Positions 56,478 through 58,459 of a stretch of 58,459 nt of DNA are shown in pieces. The number at the start of each line of letters is the position of its first letter. The stretch's first letter is position 1. The stretch is from DAOUEX01 sp034430235. Lineage in GTDB: Bacteria > Chloroflexota > Anaerolineae > UBA2200. The translations under genes were made by a program, and so were the position numbers. The notes beneath the pieces were generated by a model. The model was not told the DNA's origin and did not search any database. It saw only the letters and a program-made list of their open reading frames with translations. The stretch lies in contig CAYZGO010000022.1 of NCBI GenBank assembly GCA_964478075.1, positions 1 through 58,459 on the forward strand. Reading direction: 5' to 3'.

Positions 56478-57638
56478 TCACAGCAACTTTATGGGGATTA
56501 CGCTGTCGCCAATGAGCCTATTTGCGATTTCAGTCAGGGCCCTGGCGGCCGTGCTATCTGGTTCATAGGACACAAGTGGTACGCCGAACTTTTGAGCTCT
56601 TCTGCAGGCTTCTGCTGCTGGGGGTACTACTCCAATGATCTGGCAACCCAGTTGTGAGCTAATCTCGGGCAAGCTCATAGGTAAAGGCACCATTGCACGG
56701 GTAACAACTACCGCGCCGACTAGAGGCCCAGCCATCCCCCACGCTCTCAGTAGTTGCACAGCTAGTCTTCCGGACATCAAGCAGGTTGGTTCAGGCTCTA
56801 CAACCAATGTCACATAATCACAGTGTCGAATCGCAGCCTGGCTAGCGCTGGAGGGCTGGCAGGGCAAATCAATAATGGTATAGTCGGCCATGCGAGCCAG
56901 CCCCTTGATTACGGCTTCAGCCTCATCGGGTTCTATGTCCTTAAACTCTTCCACCTTTTGTGGACCCACCAGGACTTTAAACCCAAATGGGGAGCTGACC
57001 AACCGTCTGCTCAGTTCTCGCTCGCTAATGCGCTCCGGATCAAGTTCAAGCAAGTTTGTCAGGTTCTCGGCCGGAGCCAGGTTCATCTGGGGCGCAAATG
57101 TACCATAATAAGCTCTAAGCTCCACGGCTATTGCAGCCTTTCCCTGCCGGGCCAGAGCGGACGCAACGTTCAGGGCAACAGTGGTCGTGCCTACACCACC
57201 TTTGGCGCCAACAAACCCCAGCGCCTTCCCGGTTTTGACTGGCTGTGCCTGCCGCAACCGGCGTGTGCGTTCCAAGAGGGCTGCCACGCGAGCTACCAGC
57301 TCGTCTGAATCCACCGGCTTGGTAACATACTCATCGGCTCCAGCCTCGAGGCCCTTGACCTTATCAGGGACTTGGACCCGGGCGCTGAGCATGATGATGG
57401 GCAGGTTGCTCGTCTCTGATTTGCTCCGTACTCGCTGGCAAACTTCTATGCCGCTGACGTCGGGCAGCATGATGTCCAGGATCACGAGGTCAGGCTGTTG
57501 GTTCTCGATCTGTCTGAGAGCCACCTCTGCGTTCTCAGCGGTGACGACTCTGTAGCCCTTGTTTCCAAGTATAAGCCTCAGGGCGTTGCAGAAGCTCTCA
57601 TCATCCTCAACGATCAGGATACAGTCTTTCTCGTCCAT
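56478..57638 (-). CDS. Receiver domain fused to CpaE/MinD-like ATPase
   Basis: A 386-residue two-domain protein. N-terminal receiver: LIVEDDESF, phosphoacceptor Asp in LDIMLPDVSG, Ser in MLSARV, and Lys in VTKPVD. C-terminal ATPase of the MinD/ParA/CpaE type: deviant Walker A FVGAKGGVGTTTVALNVASAL, then LDPERISERELSRRLV, Walker B-like YTIIDLPC, and VVEPEPTCLMSGRLAVQLLR. CpaE proteins position or control Flp pilus machinery; no pilus gene is in the window. The start at 57638 follows GGACGG loosely. Complete and likely functional, unlike its neighbours. Confidence 0.88.
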   Translation of the reverse strand: MDEKDCILIVEDDESFCNALRLILGNKGYRVVTAENAEVALRQIENQQPDLVILDIMLPDVSGIEVCQRVRSKSETSNLPIIMLSARVQVPDKVKGLEAGADEYVTKPVDSDELVARVAALLERTRRLRQAQPVKTGKALGFVGAKGGVGTTTVALNVASALARQGKAAIAVELRAYYGTFAPQMNLAPAENLTNLLELDPERISERELSRRLVSSPFGFKVLVGPQKVEEFKDIEPDEAEAVIKGLARMADYTIIDLPCQPSSASQAAIRHCDYVTLVVEPEPTCLMSGRLAVQLLRAWGMAGPLVGAVVVTRAMVPLPMSLPEISSQLGCQIIGVVPPAAEACRRAQKFGVPLVSYEPDSTAARALTEIANRLIGDSVIPIKLL

Positions 57639-57681
57639 CTCTTCCGTCCTTACTAGTAAACTTGTTTACCGCATAGACGCA

Positions 57682-57705
57682 GTCCCGCCCCAAAGATGGC
57701 GGGAC
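57682..57705. repeat. Dispersed palindrome GTCCCGCC-N8-GGCGGGAC
   Basis: Identical stem and spacer length to the copy in priA (9505-9528). It is followed by GCTTCGCGG and a near-repeat AAGATGGCAAGACGCTTCGCGG (57725-57746). The word GCGAAGCGTCC reappears at about 35910 and 36857. Confidence 0.75.
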
Positions 57706-57827
57706 GCTTCGCGGCCTTGCCGGAAAGATGGCAAGACGCTTCGCGGAGGACGCCAAGAGAGAATAAGAAGAACCTCTGCGGTCTCAGCGCTCTTGGCGGT
57801 GAATCATTCCTAACTGCGCAAGTCCCG

Positions 57828-58037
57828 TCAATGAGTGTCAGCGTGGGCACAAACGCAGGCGTAGCAGAAATAGAGCTGATGCGACAAACCGCGCATGCGT
57901 TTATCCTGCATCAGTTTCGTCACATCATGCCAGCCTACATCCGCGGCAAACAACCCTAGGCAATAGGCTTCCGTCTTCCACAAGGAATCGCCCGTGATCT
58001 TCTCCGGAAGCGACTTCGCCCACTCCTCGTGATTCAC
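57828..58037 (-). pseudogene. Truncated four-helix-bundle protein (S23/avd-like)
   Basis: A 69-residue frame. Its first 56 residues (EKITGDSLWKTEAYCLGLFA, then DVGWHDVTKLMQDKRMRGLSHQLY) match the start of the four-helix-bundle family first described from 23S rRNA intervening sequences; full members are about 115-125 residues and continue QLYRAVGSIxANIAEGY. After QLY the frame changes to FCYACVCAHADTH and stops, at the short repeat shared with 55797. So the C-terminal half is lost. GTG start 58037 overlaps the stop of the kinase fragment by 4 bases (GTGA). Confidence 0.7.
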
Positions 58038-58200
58038 CCCTGTCTCCCCTGACGCTTCACCTTTGCCACCGGCAGCTTCACCGTGAACGTGCTGCCCTTG
58101 CCTTCCTCGCCTGTCCTGCGGGAAGTCGAAGCCCTCTCTATCTCAAAGGAAACACCACTGTCCGCCTTTCCAGAGCAGTGGTGCTCATCTCGGTCTCGAT
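58034..58200 (-). pseudogene. C-terminal fragment of a histidine kinase
   Basis: On the minus strand the frame ending at 58034 reads EEGKGSTFTVKLPVAKVKRQ then a stop. GSTFTVKLP is the last strand of the HATPase domain of sensor kinases. Upstream in frame the match is lost (DSGVSFEIERASTS) and no G1 or G2 box is seen before 58200, so only the tail is recognisable. It overlaps the four-helix-bundle frame by 4 bases. Confidence 0.5.
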
Positions 58201-58459
58201 AATGCGATTCTCTCCCCCTTTGGAGGTCCAGTAATTGCTAGGTCACCAAATGCCTATCGATTACTCACTAGCATAGCATATGACGCAGCCTTTGACAAAC
58301 CACACTTGATTCAAGCCTTGTGGTAGCGACTCCAGTCGCTAAACAAGTCAGAACCCCTGAGAGGGTTCGCCCCCAGAGTGAACACTGAGGGTGTTGAAAA
58401 ACTGCCTACATTGTCATTGCCTTTGGTCCTGGGCCACCTTTGTCCCTGGGGCCACCTTT
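58201..58459. other. Right-edge stretch, no gene seen
   Basis: Holds a perfect palindrome TAGCGACT-CC-AGTCGCTA (58324-58341), the word GTGTTGAAAAA near 58391, and a short direct repeat of GGCCACCTTT at the very end (58433-58442 and 58450-58459). No coding region is seen. Confidence 0.45.

Noticed and set aside
1..58459. Window edges considered as ends of an insertion sequence (TTTTTCAACAC at the left, GTGTTGAAAAA at the right)
   Set aside because: The motif is short, no transposase is visible, and 58 kb of mostly housekeeping genes lie between. It may just be a common repeat word.

Overview
The window looks like chromosomal DNA of a Chloroflexota bacterium, most likely an uncultured Anaerolineae-type lineage. 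This is inferred from protein style, not from a marker gene. The signs are a secreted beta-propeller ending in a Thr/Pro linker plus a YLP-type C-terminal tail, a STAND ATPase fused to an OmpR-type winged helix, orphan solute-binding proteins (one fused to a VWA domain), lipoproteins with TPTP linkers, and a tmk-darA gene order shared with Gram-positives. I see no rRNA, tRNA, CRISPR array or transposase gene.

Layout. 0.4-7.3 kb holds a secreted propeller protein, a tungsten/molybdenum aldehyde:ferredoxin oxidoreductase, a YhhN membrane protein and a DraG-like ADP-ribosylglycohydrolase. 7.3-17.6 kb is a housekeeping block on the minus strand: gmk-memo-priA, then a SpoIIIAA/R3H ATPase-tmk-darA group, then pdxS-pdxT and a poorly recognised protein. 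An FmdB-type zinc-ribbon gene points the other way. 18.2 kb carries a radical-SAM DNA repair/modification gene whose promoter matches consensus and encloses a LexA-type GAAC-N4-GTTC operator. 19.4-29.1 kb is a two-component system followed by three lipoproteins and a large membrane-anchored protein, which reads as an envelope sensing operon. 29.3-35.8 kb is a plus-strand mix: a TPR protein with a 20-residue coding repeat, ndk, a PfkB/heptose kinase, an XPF/ERCC4 nuclease and a deoxynucleoside kinase, with rsfS and a Mut7-C gene opposite. 35.9-37.1 kb is a RelE-type toxin-antitoxin pair bracketed by two direct copies of a hairpin-rich repeat. 37.1-40.2 kb has a macro-domain hydrolase, an Eis-like acetyltransferase and lgt.

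40.4-49.3 kb is the most unusual locus. On one strand lie a STAND-ATPase/winged-helix regulator, an SPFH/band-7 protein, a PspA/IM30 protein, a membrane-anchored solute-binding protein, a solute-binding/VWA fusion, a two-TM coiled-coil protein and a LivJ-like lipoprotein, with no permease or transport ATPase among them. I propose a membrane-surveillance or envelope-stress system. 49.3-53.7 kb is recJ, a LapB-like TPR/zinc protein and an MFS transporter. 54-55.8 kb holds a DUF4870 protein and fmt. The right end is a decaying two-component region: receiver and kinase fragments, a receiver-CpaE ATPase fusion and a truncated four-helix-bundle gene.

Intergenic DNA is crowded with small palindromic or terminal-inverted-repeat elements of several families. 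Some sit in frame inside genes (priA, the radical-SAM gene, the LivJ-like signal peptide). Many predicted promoters fit a sigma-A consensus with a 17-base spacer.
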